Positions 9,841 to 22,326 of a DNA stretch of 33,564 bases are shown piece after piece. The translations under genes and the position numbers were made by a program. Position 1 is the first letter of the stretch. Every line of letters begins with the position of its first letter. A model generated the notes under the pieces. The model did not search any database. It had not been told where the DNA came from and was given only the letters and a program-made list of their open reading frames with translations. Source of the stretch: Alkalibacterium thalassium (GTDB taxonomy: Bacteria; Bacillota; Bacilli; Lactobacillales; Carnobacteriaceae_A); the NCBI RefSeq assembly GCF_900101165.1, contig NZ_FNFK01000020.1:1-33564 (forward strand), in the 5' to 3' direction.

Positions 9841-9926
9841 CTTTGACTGTCACCTCCTTATGGTCTTTGGCCCTTTCATTTGAAAGAGCAAGGAGAGTAT
9901 TCATTTAAGAGTACTCACTCCGAAAT

Positions 9927-9955
9927 ATTATAGCATACAGCGACTTACAAAGCAA
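9927..9955 (-). promoter_or_regulatory. strong promoter of rpsF-ssb-rpsR
   Basis: On the minus strand TTGCTT (9955-9950) and a consensus TATAAT (9932-9927) are spaced by 17 bases. The transcript would begin near 9920, with a leader of about 80 bases that can form GAGTA/TACTC and GCTCTTTC/GAAAGGGC hairpins. Confidence 0.75.
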
Positions 9956-10053
9956 GTCCTTATTGAGGTTTAATGTAAGTATCTACTGTATCTACTGCCT
10001 TTATCACTCCTAACCTATTTCTCTTTTAAATATAATGAAAAGTTAATCCTATA

Positions 10054-10092
10054 TTGTGATAAATTTAGTAAACTATATCTAAATCGCTTACA
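10054..10092 (+). promoter_or_regulatory. possible cstA promoter with cre-like site
   Basis: TTGTGA (10054-10059) and TATCTA (10076-10081) are 16 bases apart. Overlapping the 3' side, 10079-10092 reads CTAAATCGCTTACA, which matches 12 of 14 positions of the CcpA cre consensus TGWAANCGNTNWCA. This suggests carbon catabolite control. Confidence 0.35.
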
Positions 10093-10115
10093 AAAAATGC
10101 AATGGAGGAATTAAG

Positions 10116-11600
10116 TTGATAACATTTTTATTGGGTATTACTGTACTTATATTAGGTTATATTTTTTATGGTAAATTTATTGAGAAAAGTTTCGGAATTG
10201 AGCACAAGCGTACCACTCCTGCCTTCGAACTCGCAGATGGTAATGACTATGTCGTTATGGGCACAAAGAAAAATGCTCTTATTCAGCTGCTTAACATTGC
10301 AGGTACAGGACCTATTTTTGGACCTATTATGGGGGCTTTATACGGTCCGGCAGCATTTTTATGGATCATTTTCGGCAATATATTTGCCGGCGCCGTCCAC
10401 GATTTCATGCTTGGAATGATCTCACTTCGTAATGAAGGGGCTCACTTACCCGAACTGGCTGGACGGTATCTTGGAAAAATGATGAAGCACGTCGTTAATG
10501 CCTTTGCCGCTTTACTTCTTCTCTTAGTCGGAACAGTATTCGTGACATCACCGGCGAACCTTTTAGCTAATCTGACACCTGGATGGATGGGAGCCGGACT
10601 TTTAACTCTAGTTATATTTGGTTATTATATTTTATCAACTCTCCTGCCCATTGATAAACTAATCGGAAAAATTTATCCGTTCTTTGGTGCTCTACTTATT
10701 ATCAGTACCTTTGCGATTTTTATTTCAATACTTGGTAGGGGAGAATCTATTCCCAACTTGACTATGACTACGCTGAGAAATACACACCCTAGTGGGGTGA
10801 GTCTATTCCCTGGTATTTTCTTTACGATTTCATGTGGGGCTATGTCAGGCTTCCATGCTACTCAAACTCCAATCATATCCCGTACACTCGATAGTGAATC
10901 AGATGCCCGCTTCGTCTTTTACGGCATGATGACTATGGAGGGTATTATCGCTATGATCTGGGCAGCCGCTGCTATGGCTTTCTACCAAGCTCCTGTTTTA
11001 AGTGGAGTCATTGCAGAAGGTACAGCTTCTCTAGCGGTTGAACAGATTGCTCGTCATTATTTGGGGGCTGTCGGTGGTACATTTGCAATACTTGGTGTAA
11101 TAGTCCTACCGATTACTTCTGGAGATACAGCATTTAGAAGTCTGCGAATGATTATTGCCGATTACTTGAACATCTCTCAAAAAGAAATTACCAAACGTTT
11201 AATGATTACTATCCCAATTTTTATCTTATCAATCATGCTGACATTTATGGACTTTAACATCTTATGGCGTTACTTTAACTGGGCTAATCAAGCGACAGCT
11301 GCAATAGCTTTGCTTGTTTCGACTCGTTATCTCTTCCTGAAGGGTAAAAACTATCTGGTTACTCTTGTTCCAGCTTCATTCATGCTCTACGCTGTAACTG
11401 TCTATATCCTCAATGAGCAAATCGGATTAGGACTAAACTACACCCTTTCATTGATTATTGGTCTGATTATTACCATAGGACTACTCGGTCTCTTCTGGTT
11501 CTCTGGACTTAAACAAAAAGGGCAATTGGACTCTACTCATGTTCTTTTAAACGATCATCTTTCTATTCAGGAAGTACGCGCAGCAAGAGAACGAGTGTAA
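10116..11600 (+). CDS. cstA: CstA-family transporter (carbon starvation protein)
   Basis: Polytopic membrane protein of the CstA family, whose members take up peptides or pyruvate in carbon-limited cells. At 494 residues it is the shorter Firmicute form, not the roughly 700-residue Escherichia coli type. Family signatures are visible: GNDYVVMGTKKNALIQLLNIAGTGPIFGPI near 42-71, SCGAMSGFHATQTP near 239-252, and LPITSGDTAFRSLR near 330-343, within many hydrophobic segments. The start is TTG at 10116, 6 bases after GGAGG. It stands alone, reading against its neighbours, with its own terminator and a cre-like site. The exact substrate is unknown. Confidence 0.9.
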   Translation: MITFLLGITVLILGYIFYGKFIEKSFGIEHKRTTPAFELADGNDYVVMGTKKNALIQLLNIAGTGPIFGPIMGALYGPAAFLWIIFGNIFAGAVHDFMLGMISLRNEGAHLPELAGRYLGKMMKHVVNAFAALLLLLVGTVFVTSPANLLANLTPGWMGAGLLTLVIFGYYILSTLLPIDKLIGKIYPFFGALLIISTFAIFISILGRGESIPNLTMTTLRNTHPSGVSLFPGIFFTISCGAMSGFHATQTPIISRTLDSESDARFVFYGMMTMEGIIAMIWAAAAMAFYQAPVLSGVIAEGTASLAVEQIARHYLGAVGGTFAILGVIVLPITSGDTAFRSLRMIIADYLNISQKEITKRLMITIPIFILSIMLTFMDFNILWRYFNWANQATAAIALLVSTRYLFLKGKNYLVTLVPASFMLYAVTVYILNEQIGLGLNYTLSLIIGLIITIGLLGLFWFSGLKQKGQLDSTHVLLNDHLSIQEVRAARERV

Positions 11601-11635
11601 CTCAGTCGACTAAAATAACGAGCTAATTTAACATC

Positions 11636-11670
11636 AGGCAGCTGCTTTACTTAAGCAGTTGCCTATTTTT
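11636..11670 (+). terminator. terminator of cstA
   Basis: A 12-bp stem (AGGCAGCTGCTT with AAGCAGTTGCCT, one wobble) with a tiny loop is followed by ATTTTT. Confidence 0.8.
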
Positions 11671-11722
11671 CTGCTCATTGACTTATCTAGATATTGATTC
11701 TTTGCTCCTATACTGCTGTATC

Positions 11723-11753
11723 TAAAAAAACGCACCCTGGATTCAGGATGCGT
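11723..11753 (-). terminator. terminator of gyrA
   Basis: On the minus strand ACGCATCCTG pairs with CCAGGGTGCGT (one bulge or wobble) and is followed by seven Ts; it lies 20 bases after the gyrA stop. Confidence 0.8.
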
Positions 11754-11772
11754 CATAAGTCTATTTAACTGC

Positions 11773-14286
11773 TTAGCTTTCTTCAGACGATTCTTGATCA
11801 GATACTTCTTCGCCGTTATCTTCCTCATTAAGTGGTTCGTCCACTTCTATTTCGTCTTCCACTTCAACTTTAGCTAATGTTGAGACGTAATTACCTTCTT
11901 CAAGCCTCATCAGGCGCACCCCTTGAGTAGCCCGTCCGGTTTTGGAGATGTTTTTCGCATGGAATCGGATCACTACACCACTTGTGGTGATGAGCATGAT
12001 ATCTTCTTCTCCAGACACTGTCTTCAAGCCGATCAGCGGCCCATTTTTCTCCGTGATGTTGGCTGTCTTGACGCCTTTTCCTCCACGTCCGCGAATCGCG
12101 TATTCTGAAGCTTCAGTACGTTTTCCATAACCATTCTCAGTAATGACCAGAACTTCAGACTCAGGACCCAGTATATCTGTCCCCACTACATAGTCATCTT
12201 CTCTCAAACGGATCCCCCTGACACCAGACGCCGCTCGTCCCATGCTTCGGACTTCATCCTCATGGAAACTGACAGCATAGCCCTGTCTCGTTCCAATAAT
12301 GATGTGGTCGTCGCCGTGAGTAACCAATACGTTGATCAGTTCATCGTCATCTTTAAGAACGATAGCCTTCAGTCCGCTCGTACGGATATTTTCGAAGTCA
12401 GAAAATGCTGTACGCTTGACCGTTCCTTGACGAGTAGTAAAGAAAAGCTGATCTTTTTCATCTGTTTCGCCTCGAGTATTAATGATGGCCTGGATCTTCT
12501 CATCATTTTCGATTCCGAGGAAGTTGATTGCAGGAATCCCTTTAGCTGTGCGTCCATATTCAGGGACTTCATAACCTTTTGCTTTGTAGACTTTACCGGT
12601 ATTGGTAAAGAACAGTAGAAGATCATGAGTCGAGCAGGTCAGAAGAGTCTCAACGAAGTCATCCGTATTCGTACCCATTCCTTTAACGCCACGTCCACCA
12701 CGGTTCTGAGCTTTGAATTCAGAGATCGGCATACGCTTCATGTAGCCGTTATGAGACAATGTGACTGCTATTTCTTCTTCTTCGATCAGGTCTTCATCCT
12801 CAATACTCAATGCTTCACCTATAAGAAGTTCTGTTCGTCGATCGTCGCCGTGCTTCTCTGCGATTTCTTCAAGTTCAGTCGCAATGATTTCGTGGACCCG
12901 TTCCGGTCTGGCAAGAATATCTTTCAAGTCTTCGATCGTTGCAAGAAGATCCTGATATTCGCCTTCGATTTTTTCGCGTTCCAGACCAGTCAGACGAACC
13001 ATTCTCATATCAAGAATGGCTTGTGACTGACGATCACTCAGACCGAATCGCTCCATCATAGCCTGTTTCGCTGCATCACCTGTCTGTGATCCTCTGATGA
13101 TCGATATGATTTCATCTATATGGTCAAGAGCAATACGCAAGCCTTCCAGAATGTGAGCTCGGGCTTCCGCTTTTTTCTTGTCAAATTCAGTACGTCGTCT
13201 AATGACGACTCGCTGGTGCTTGAGGTACTCGGTCAGAATCTCTTTTAATCCAAGTGTCTTAGGAATACCGTCAACGATTGCCAGCATATTAAACCCGAAA
13301 GATGTCTGCAGAGGCGTCATTTTATATAAATTATTCAGTATGACACTCGCTGATACATCTCTTCTGACATCGATAACGATACGCATGCCGTCTCTGTCGG
13401 ATTCATCATTAAGATCAGTAATACCTTCAATTCGCTTATCTCTAGCCAGATCGGCAATACGCTCGACCAGCTTGGCTTTGTTTACCAGGTAGGGTATTTC
13501 GTCTACGATAATGCGTTCTTTTCCATTGGGCTGAACTTCGATACGTGCTTTCGCGCGTATTTTGATCGATCCTCGTCCGGTTTCATAAGCTTTTCTTATC
13601 CCAGACTTGCCCATGACCATGGCGCCTGTCGGGAAGTCCGGCCCTGGCAGTACATCCATCAAATCGGCAATGGTCGCTTCTTCGTTCTCCATCAGTACAC
13701 GGCAGGCCGCGATAACTTCTCGCAGATTATGTGGAGGAATATTCGTCGCCATACCGACTGCAATACCGGAAGCCCCGTTGACTAACAGGTTCGGGAATCG
13801 CGCAGGTAGAACATTCGGTTCTCTCTCTGAGCCATCATAGTTGTCGTGATAATCCACTGTATCTTTGTTGATGTCCCGAAGCATTTCCATAGCGATCTTA
13901 CTCATTCTTGCTTCTGTATAACGCATAGCTGCCGCGCTGTCTCCATCGACGGAACCAAAGTTTCCGTGTCCATCGATCAGAGGGTTACGGAAACTGAAGT
14001 CCTGCGACATACGGACCATTGATTCATAGATGGCAGAATCCCCGTGCGGGTGGTATTTACCCATAACGTCTCCGACGATACGAGCTGATTTCTTGTAAGC
14101 TTTGTCAGGCGTCATGCCCAGTTCATTCATGCCGTACAGAATACGGCGGTGTACAGGTTTCAATCCATCACGTACATCCGGCAGGGCACGTGACACGATC
14201 ACGCTCATTGCATAATCGAGAAACGACTTTCTCATTTCACTCGATAGATTGATTTTATCCATTCGTGCTTCTCTTTCTTCAGCCAA
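11773..14286 (-). CDS. gyrA: DNA gyrase subunit A
   Basis: Cuts and rejoins DNA in the A2B2 gyrase that introduces negative supercoils. The 837-residue protein has the winged-helix/tower region with catalytic Y123 ([10 protein letters not shown]), the quinolone-determining region [10 protein letters not shown] with wild-type-like S84 and E88, and a C-terminal beta-pinwheel starting with the GyrA box [10 protein letters not shown] at 527-536. The tail is strongly acidic. The start is TTG at 14286, 9 bases after AAGGAGG. It follows gyrB by 51 bases in the yaaA-recF-gyrB-gyrA unit. Confidence 0.97.
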   Translation of the reverse strand: MAEEREARMDKINLSSEMRKSFLDYAMSVIVSRALPDVRDGLKPVHRRILYGMNELGMTPDKAYKKSARIVGDVMGKYHPHGDSAIYESMVRMSQDFSFRNPLIDGHGNFGSVDGDSAAAMRYTEARMSKIAMEMLRDINKDTVDYHDNYDGSEREPNVLPARFPNLLVNGASGIAVGMATNIPPHNLREVIAACRVLMENEEATIADLMDVLPGPDFPTGAMVMGKSGIRKAYETGRGSIKIRAKARIEVQPNGKERIIVDEIPYLVNKAKLVERIADLARDKRIEGITDLNDESDRDGMRIVIDVRRDVSASVILNNLYKMTPLQTSFGFNMLAIVDGIPKTLGLKEILTEYLKHQRVVIRRRTEFDKKKAEARAHILEGLRIALDHIDEIISIIRGSQTGDAAKQAMMERFGLSDRQSQAILDMRMVRLTGLEREKIEGEYQDLLATIEDLKDILARPERVHEIIATELEEIAEKHGDDRRTELLIGEALSIEDEDLIEEEEIAVTLSHNGYMKRMPISEFKAQNRGGRGVKGMGTNTDDFVETLLTCSTHDLLLFFTNTGKVYKAKGYEVPEYGRTAKGIPAINFLGIENDEKIQAIINTRGETDEKDQLFFTTRQGTVKRTAFSDFENIRTSGLKAIVLKDDDELINVLVTHGDDHIIIGTRQGYAVSFHEDEVRSMGRAASGVRGIRLREDDYVVGTDILGPESEVLVITENGYGKRTEASEYAIRGRGGKGVKTANITEKNGPLIGLKTVSGEEDIMLITTSGVVIRFHAKNISKTGRATQGVRLMRLEEGNYVSTLAKVEVEDEIEVDEPLNEEDNGEEVSDQESSEES

Positions 14287-14337
14287 GTCTTTCTTCCTCC
14301 TTAAACTCCCTCAGTGCTCTTTTCTGGTAGGCAGGTA

Positions 14338-17406
<3,069 letters not shown>

Positions 17407-17407
<1 letters not shown>

Positions 17408-17640
17408 CAGTTATCCTCATTTTGAGCTGATTCTAAAAGATAGGTCCCGAAGCCTTCCACCTTGACGACATCTCCAGGATGCAGTTTGCGGCCGCGGCGG
17501 TTATCCGCTTCATCATTGACCCAGACGGTATAGTCCATCAGGAAAGGCTTGGCCATTCCTCCGCTTGATATGATTGTCGCATGCTTCAGAAATTGTCCCA
17601 GTGTAATGACTGATTGATTGATTTGTATTATTTCCGGCAC
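17407..17640 (-). CDS. yaaA: S4-domain RNA-binding protein YaaA
   Basis: Small S4-like protein of 77 residues found between dnaN and recF in Bacilli; members are thought to act in ribosome assembly or RNA binding. The S4 signature is clear: ITLGQFLKHATIISSGGMAKPFL followed by VWVNDEADNRRGRKLHPGDVV. The start is GTG at 17640, 9 bases after AAAGGAG. It is the first gene of a unit with its own promoter, because dnaN ends in a terminator 0.6 kb upstream. Confidence 0.93.
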
Positions 17641-17711
17641 TATAATCGGCTCCTTTAAAAAGCAAAGACGCGGATCAGATCATCCACGTTCTGCATAATT
17701 TCTCTTCTTAT

Positions 17712-17740
17712 ATTATACCTTATTTTGGAGTGTGAAACAA
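17712..17740 (-). promoter_or_regulatory. promoter of yaaA-recF-gyrB-gyrA
   Basis: On the minus strand TTGTTT (17740-17735) and TATAAT (17717-17712) are separated by 17 bases, about 70 bases before the yaaA start. Confidence 0.7.
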
Positions 17741-18221
17741 ATTTTTATGGGAAAAAATCCGTTCTCATCGATTTTAAGGGTAAAATGACAAATCCTTCTT
17801 TTTTATTCAAATTCGCTTAGACTCTTTATATTTAATTTTTTGGCTTATTTAGGGAGGATATCTACTGTGAGCCGGAAATAGATCATTCTATCTTAAAATA
17901 AGAGTAAAAATTGCTAAAAATCCCTTTATTTGACCGTCTAGCTGGTACTTTATCTAGCTCAAGAGCCACTTTAAAGTTGAGTAGTCAATAAATGAGAAAT
18001 TATTGACCTCTCAGCTGATCAATTCATTTGGGTGGGAAGTGATTCTTGAATTATTGTCCAGTCATCCGAGTGGGCATAGATCTGCCAACTTCTGCCCACT
18101 CAGATGACTAATCATGGCGAGTGGACACTTGAAGCCAAATAACTGGCATTTTACTTCAATCGTCACTCCTTCTCTTCTAGAACGATCCGCATAAGAGCAA
18201 TTTCGCCTGTTATATAACAAA
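17741..18221. other. gene-free gap between yaaA and dnaN with inverted repeats
   Basis: No convincing gene is present on either strand. The stretch holds a small perfect hairpin (TCAATAA/TTATTGA, 17985-18006) and a larger inverted repeat at 18061-18108 described separately. In relatives dnaN and yaaA are usually much closer, so this may be the scar of an insertion. Confidence 0.6.
18061..18108. repeat. 16-bp-arm inverted repeat
   Basis: GTCATCCGAGTGGGCA (18061-18076) and TGCCCACTCAGATGAC (18093-18108) are reverse complements with one mismatch, around a 16-base centre. No T run follows on either strand, so it is not a standard terminator. Function unknown. Confidence 0.75.
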
Positions 18222-18248
18222 AAAAGACCCGACAGCATTGGGTCTTTT
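18222..18248 (-). terminator. terminator of dnaA-dnaN
   Basis: On the minus strand AAAAGACCC pairs with GGGTCTTTT around a 9-base loop and runs into a T tract, 25 bases after the dnaN stop. Confidence 0.85.
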
Positions 18249-18273
18249 CAGCTTTATTCACTTTATATTCATT

Positions 18274-19413
18274 TTATGTGGATGTACGGATCGGTGTGAT
18301 CAGCTGAATGAATTCATTCTTGTCTTCACTTGGAACCAGAACAAATGGACGCAAGGTAGAAATCAGCTTAAGTGTGATATCCACAGGCCCAAAAGTTGTC
18401 AAAGCAGCTTTCAGATAGTCCGGATTGAAAGAAATTTCCATTTCTTCACCGGAAATAGACTGAGTGGTAACCTGTTCGTTTACTCGCCCGACTTCTGGAG
18501 AATTACCGGTAATTTCTACAGTATCATCTTTCACAGAGAGTTTAACGACGTTATTTTTACCTTCGTGAGAAAGTAGAGACGCTCTTTCTACAGCTCCAAG
18601 AAGAACCTGTGCTTCCAAAGTCACTTCTGTTGTGGAACTATCAGGAATCAGACGGTCCGTGTCCGGATAATTTCCTTCAAGCAGTCTTGAGTAGAACAAA
18701 GTATCTTCGGTCTTGAAGAGGATCTGGTTCTCAGCGATCGCTACTTCTATTTCATCCAGGCTGTCGTCGAGCAGTCGAGTCAGTTCCTGAAGGCTCTTAC
18801 CTGGAATGACTAGATTGTAAGACAGGCTTTCAGTTCCTTCAATAGGAATGACGCGCTGACTTAATCGGTGACTATCTGTAGCAACAGCTTTAAGTTTGCC
18901 ATCACTGATCGTCAGATGAATCCCTGTCAGGATTGGACGACTTTCATGAGTTGATATGGCAATAACGGTCTGTTTAATGATTTTTTTAAGTAAGTTGACC
19001 GGGAGTGTAAATGACTGAGTCGTATCAATTTCCGGGAGATGCGGATAGTTAGCAGCATCCAGTCCGTTAATGATAAAAGATGATGATGCAGACGTGATAG
19101 CTGTCTGAACTCTGTCTTTCACTTCAACAGTAAAGGTTTCATCTGGCAGTTTATTGACGATATCACTGAAGAAACGTGCAGGCTGAAGCACGATCTGACC
19201 TTCTTCTTCTATAGTCAGCCCAGACTGTTCATCTGATTTTCTGACGAACGTTTCAATAGAAATATCAGAGTTGCTGCCTGTCAGTTGAATCCCTTCTTCT
19301 GAAGCAATCAGTTTAATTCCTGTAAGAATAGGAATAGTTGATCTAGATGATACAGCGAGTTGAACATCTTTTAATTTTTTTAAAAACGCTGATCGATTAA
19401 CTGTAAATTTCAT
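18274..19413 (-). CDS. dnaN: DNA polymerase III sliding clamp (beta)
   Basis: Ring-shaped clamp that holds the replicative polymerase and repair proteins on DNA. The 379-residue length and three repeated clamp domains fit the family: MKFTVNRSAFLKKLKDVQLAVSSRSTIPILTGI at the N terminus, SHESRPILTGIHL-like segment near 150 and the C-terminal LISTLRPFVLVP...QLITPIRT tail. GGAGG precedes the ATG. It follows dnaA by 186 bases, and that gap carries the origin unwinding element. Confidence 0.97.
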   Translation of the reverse strand: MKFTVNRSAFLKKLKDVQLAVSSRSTIPILTGIKLIASEEGIQLTGSNSDISIETFVRKSDEQSGLTIEEEGQIVLQPARFFSDIVNKLPDETFTVEVKDRVQTAITSASSSFIINGLDAANYPHLPEIDTTQSFTLPVNLLKKIIKQTVIAISTHESRPILTGIHLTISDGKLKAVATDSHRLSQRVIPIEGTESLSYNLVIPGKSLQELTRLLDDSLDEIEVAIAENQILFKTEDTLFYSRLLEGNYPDTDRLIPDSSTTEVTLEAQVLLGAVERASLLSHEGKNNVVKLSVKDDTVEITGNSPEVGRVNEQVTTQSISGEEMEISFNPDYLKAALTTFGPVDITLKLISTLRPFVLVPSEDKNEFIQLITPIRTST

Positions 19414-19434
19414 ATGAATCCTCCAATAATAAAT

Positions 19435-19592
19435 TGAGTACCCGTTTATAATTATATAGTAAATAAATTCTTAGTAATAGTAGTAGGGCCTGTGTATACT
19501 GTGGAAAACGTAAATTTCATCTGGAACAGAAGGTTTTCCACTTGTGGATAAGTTGTGAATAAAGATGTGCATGACTTGAGACTTTATCCACA
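19435..19592. other. oriC: oriC unwinding region: DnaA boxes, GC cluster, DnaA-trios
   Basis: Read in the dnaA-to-dnaN direction (minus strand): TTATCCACA-type boxes at 19584-19592 (written as TTATCCACA on +) and 19543-19551 (perfect, on the minus strand), then two abutting boxes TTTTCCACA (19508-19500) and GTATACACA (19499-19491), a GGCCC cluster (19490-19486), the triplet array CTACTACTATTACTAA (19486-19471) and AT-rich DNA (19470-19435). This order matches the basal unwinding system of B. subtilis, where DnaA loads from tandem boxes onto DnaA-trios to open the duplex. The element call rests on that match. Confidence 0.8.
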
Positions 19593-19599
19593 AGAGCGA

Positions 19600-20934
19600 T
19601 TAGAGACTTTTCTTGATTTCTTCGATCTGGTCTCTCAATTCGCTGTCGTTTTCTTCATTAAGAGCTTTCTTAATCTTTTCATGAGCATGAATGACCGTAG
19701 TATGATCTTTGCCGCCGAATTCTTTTCCAATTTTAGGAAGTGACGTGCTGGTCAGTTCTCGTGAGAGATACATAGCGATCTGTCTGGGTAAAACAATCTG
19801 TCTGACCCGTTTCTTCCCTTTCAAGTCAGCGAGAGAAATCTGATAGTACTTGCAGACTTTCTGCTGAATGGAAGCAATCGACACATTCTGCTTGGAATCA
19901 TTCTTGACCATGCTTTTCAGTGCATCGGCAGCCAGACTGGTCGTGATGTCATTGCGCTGGATTGCTGAATAAGCCTGTACGCGGACAAGGGCACCTTCAA
20001 GTTCCCTGATATTCGAATCAATCTGTCCGGCAATATAGCTTAAAGTGTCGTTTGGTATTTCCAGACCTTCTGCATTAGCTTTCTTACGTAAAATCGCGAT
20101 ACGGGTTTCCAGATCCGGTGGGGTAATGTCTACAGATAATCCCCATGCGAAGCGTGATACCAGACGTTCCTGGAGTTTAGGAATTTCGTTTGGCAGCCGG
20201 TCACTTGTCAGTACGATCTGTTTCCGGTCGTCATACAAGGCATTGAATGTATGGAAGAACTCTTCTTGAGTCCCTTCCTTGTCAGCAAAGAATTGAATAT
20301 CGTCTACTAATAATAAGTCCACATTACGGTACTGCTGACGGAATTTTTCCTGAGTTCTGTTCTGGATTGAATTGATGAAATCATTGGCAAAATTTTCACT
20401 CGATACATATTTGATTTTTGCATTAGGGTTGATCTGAAGGTACTGGTGGCCGATCGCATGCATCAGGTGTGTTTTTCCTAATCCAACGCCTCCGTAAAAG
20501 AACAGCGGATTATAGATCGTACCAGGTTCTTCAGCAACGACTAAGGCAGCGGCATGGGCCATCTGATTGCCTTTTCCGATGACAAACGTATCAAAGGTAT
20601 ATTTACTGTTCAATGTACTTGAAACTGGTTGAGTTTCGAAAGCCTGAACAGTCTGTGTGTCTTCCTGTTCCTCATGGGCTGCCTGCTCCTCTGCTGTGAC
20701 AAATAAAGGAGAGATTTCACGTCCCAGAAATTCATAAAGATATTCCACGACTCTAGTCGAGAGATTATTCTTCCAATACTCTTTATGTAATGTAGAAGGC
20801 ACTTCGATTGTGACTGAATTATTCGTTATCCGGACGAGGTTGGCACTGTGGATCCAAGTGTCGTAACTGACTTTTGACAGGGTTTCTTTAAATTTTTCCT
20901 GTAGATAACTCCATGTTGATTGTAAATCGTCCAT
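19600..20934 (-). CDS. dnaA: replication initiator DnaA
   Basis: AAA+ initiator that binds DnaA boxes and opens oriC. The 444-residue protein has the N-terminal helicase-interaction domain I ([21 protein letters not shown]), an acidic, variable linker (about 80-108), the AAA+ domain with Walker [10 protein letters not shown] at 148-156 and Walker [11 protein letters not shown] near 206-215, and the C-terminal helix-turn-helix ending with the [14 protein letters not shown] signature. GAGGAGG precedes the ATG. DnaA boxes on both sides indicate autoregulation. Confidence 0.98.
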   Translation of the reverse strand: MDDLQSTWSYLQEKFKETLSKVSYDTWIHSANLVRITNNSVTIEVPSTLHKEYWKNNLSTRVVEYLYEFLGREISPLFVTAEEQAAHEEQEDTQTVQAFETQPVSSTLNSKYTFDTFVIGKGNQMAHAAALVVAEEPGTIYNPLFFYGGVGLGKTHLMHAIGHQYLQINPNAKIKYVSSENFANDFINSIQNRTQEKFRQQYRNVDLLLVDDIQFFADKEGTQEEFFHTFNALYDDRKQIVLTSDRLPNEIPKLQERLVSRFAWGLSVDITPPDLETRIAILRKKANAEGLEIPNDTLSYIAGQIDSNIRELEGALVRVQAYSAIQRNDITTSLAADALKSMVKNDSKQNVSIASIQQKVCKYYQISLADLKGKKRVRQIVLPRQIAMYLSRELTSTSLPKIGKEFGGKDHTTVIHAHEKIKKALNEENDSELRDQIEEIKKSL

Positions 20935-20989
20935 TTTTTTCCTCCTCGCCGATAAGATGCTTTTTACATTTTATCACGTATGATTTAAG

Positions 20990-21338
20990 TTTTCCACAGT
21001 AGGTTTTATTTGTTGATAATCTTTCCTCAGGATGTACAAAAAGATATCCACAGGGCTGATCTAGCTGTGAGTAACTGAGAATAAAGCTACACTTTTTTAC
21101 AGGAAATGTGGATAACTATTACATGGTTAAGACTGATATACCAGCTTAAATAAGAGTTATACACAAGTTATATCTGATTGTGCATGACTCTTATAAACAC
21201 ATTGTGGAACTGTGGAAAACCTGTTGAAAGTGATGTGTATTACTTCTATGTGGGTAAACTATATCAAAAGGGTGTGGACAAATAATCTGTATAATTAGCT
21301 GGCAAAAATCTGAATGTGTGACATAAATGTGTGGAAAA
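20990..21338. other. oriC: oriC upstream DnaA-box cluster
   Basis: Between dnaA and rpmH, in sequence too stop-rich for genes, I count the following: TTTTCCACA 20990-20998, ATATCCACA 21044-21052, TGTGGATAA 21107-21115 (perfect), TTATACACA 21157-21165 (fits TTATNCACA), TGTGGAAAA 21211-21219, TGTGGACAA 21273-21281 and TGTGGAAAA 21330-21338. With the dnaA-dnaN element this makes a bipartite origin of the Bacillus type. Confidence 0.85.
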
Positions 21339-21384
21339 AAAAGATTATTATATCTTATATAAAGCAGCAATTGCTCAGAAATGC

Positions 21385-21413
21385 TTGACAAATGGTCAAA
21401 TGTTTTCTAAAAT
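21385..21413 (+). promoter_or_regulatory. strong promoter of rpmH
   Basis: A consensus TTGACA (21385-21390) with 17-base spacing to TAAAAT (21408-21413), about 90 bases ahead of the rpmH start. Confidence 0.8.
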
Positions 21414-21504
21414 AACATAGTCTGTCTAGATATTAATGCAGTCACTAACTTTATGCTTATTGATAAGTCAGAGGACAATGGAAAGATTCAGGAGGTGTTT
21501 CTCA

Positions 21505-21645
21505 ATGGCACAAGGACTAACATACCAACCCAAAAAACGTAAGCGTCAAAAAGTACATGGATTCCGTAAACGTATGAGTACAAAAAACGGACGTAGAGTA
21601 TTAAAAAACAGACGTCGTAAGGGAAGAAAAAGAATTTCAGCTTAA
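21505..21645 (+). CDS. rpmH: ribosomal protein bL34
   Basis: Small, very basic large-subunit protein bL34. The 46 residues include the signature [20 protein letters not shown] followed by a basic tail ending in RKRISA. The ATG at 21505 follows AGGAGG with a 9-base spacer. The N terminus (MAQGLTYQP) is a few residues longer than the common MKRTYQP form. An ATG further upstream (21436) lies in frame but has no ribosome site. First gene to the right of oriC, with its own terminator. Confidence 0.95.
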   Translation: MAQGLTYQPKKRKRQKVHGFRKRMSTKNGRRVLKNRRRKGRKRISA

Positions 21646-21652
21646 TGACGAC

Positions 21653-21708
21653 AGGCGACGGGAGCTTCTTACTGATAGCTATAGTGAGAGCACGTTGCCT
21701 TTTTTTTT
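21653..21708 (+). terminator. terminator after rpmH
   Basis: AGGCGACG pairs with CGTTGCCT around a partly paired interior, followed by eight Ts. Confidence 0.75.
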
Positions 21709-21740
21709 ATTTAATGTCGAATTGTTTCAAATCGAATGAT

Positions 21741-21857
21741 GTCTAGCTTAACGTGCCAGCCTCTCGAGAAAAAGATAAATTTACCCATTGCGCAGGATGC
21801 TCATTCAGGGCAAATTTCCTATTTTCTTGTCGAGGCTTAACGGCACGTGAAGCTTTT
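21741..21857. repeat. large imperfect inverted repeat between rpmH and rnpA
   Basis: The arm 21741-21786, starting GTCTAGCTTAACGTGCCAGC, is matched by an imperfect reverse complement at 21808-21857, with shared blocks such as TCGAGGCT/AGCCTCTCGA, GGCACGT/ACGTGCC and AAATTT. The loop is about 21 bases. The motif style (GTCTAGCT...CTCGAG ... CTTGTCGAGGCT) resembles dispersed intergenic palindromes I recall from Bacillales genomes; that link is from memory only. I found no second copy in the window. Confidence 0.65.
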
Positions 21858-21891
21858 CTATTTAATTAAGGCTTAGAAAGATGGGACAGGA

Positions 21892-22236
21892 ATGAAGAAA
21901 GCTTATCGAGTAAAAAAGGAAGCAGATTTTCAAAAGGTCTTTCATCAGGGTGAATCCATGGCGAACAGGCAGTTTGTTGTTTACTCTTTAAACAAAGAAA
22001 ACCAGTCTCATTTTCGTGTCGGACTTTCCGTAGGGAAGAAACTTGGAAATGCGGTCAAAAGAAATGAGATCAAAAGAAAAATCAGGCACGTGCTTATTGA
22101 AATGGATCATGAAGACCTGATCAGACCTGATGTCGACTTTGTTGTGATCGCAAGACAGCCGACAAAGCAGATGTCTTTTAATGAAATGAAAAAAAGCCTG
22201 CTGCATGTTATGAAGAAAGCTGGTTTATTTGTTTAG
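21892..22236 (+). CDS. rnpA: ribonuclease P protein component
   Basis: Protein subunit of RNase P, which trims the 5' leaders of pre-tRNAs. The 114-residue length is normal. It has the N-terminal MKKAYRVKKEADFQKVF and the basic signature GNAVKRNEIKRKIR at 52-65, corresponding to the RNR motif of the family. It lies in the conserved rpmH-rnpA-yidC-jag order and follows a large intergenic hairpin. Confidence 0.96.
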   Translation: MKKAYRVKKEADFQKVFHQGESMANRQFVVYSLNKENQSHFRVGLSVGKKLGNAVKRNEIKRKIRHVLIEMDHEDLIRPDVDFVVIARQPTKQMSFNEMKKSLLHVMKKAGLFV

Positions 22237-22326
22237 TACTATGCAGTGAACCGGATATGCTGCGACTTTCAAAATAGATTTAATGAGAAGAGTTAAGTTA
22301 TTAGTAGAAGAAGAGAGGGAACATGA

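Noticed and set aside
17735-17740. GTGAAACA half of a parS site near 17731
   Set aside because: Only the right half is present (TGTGAAACAA); the left half is missing, and the bases form the -35 box of the yaaA promoter.
21191-21391. 66-codon minus-strand frame in the dnaA-rpmH gap
   Set aside because: It runs through the DnaA-box cluster, has no ribosome site and no similarity to a known protein.
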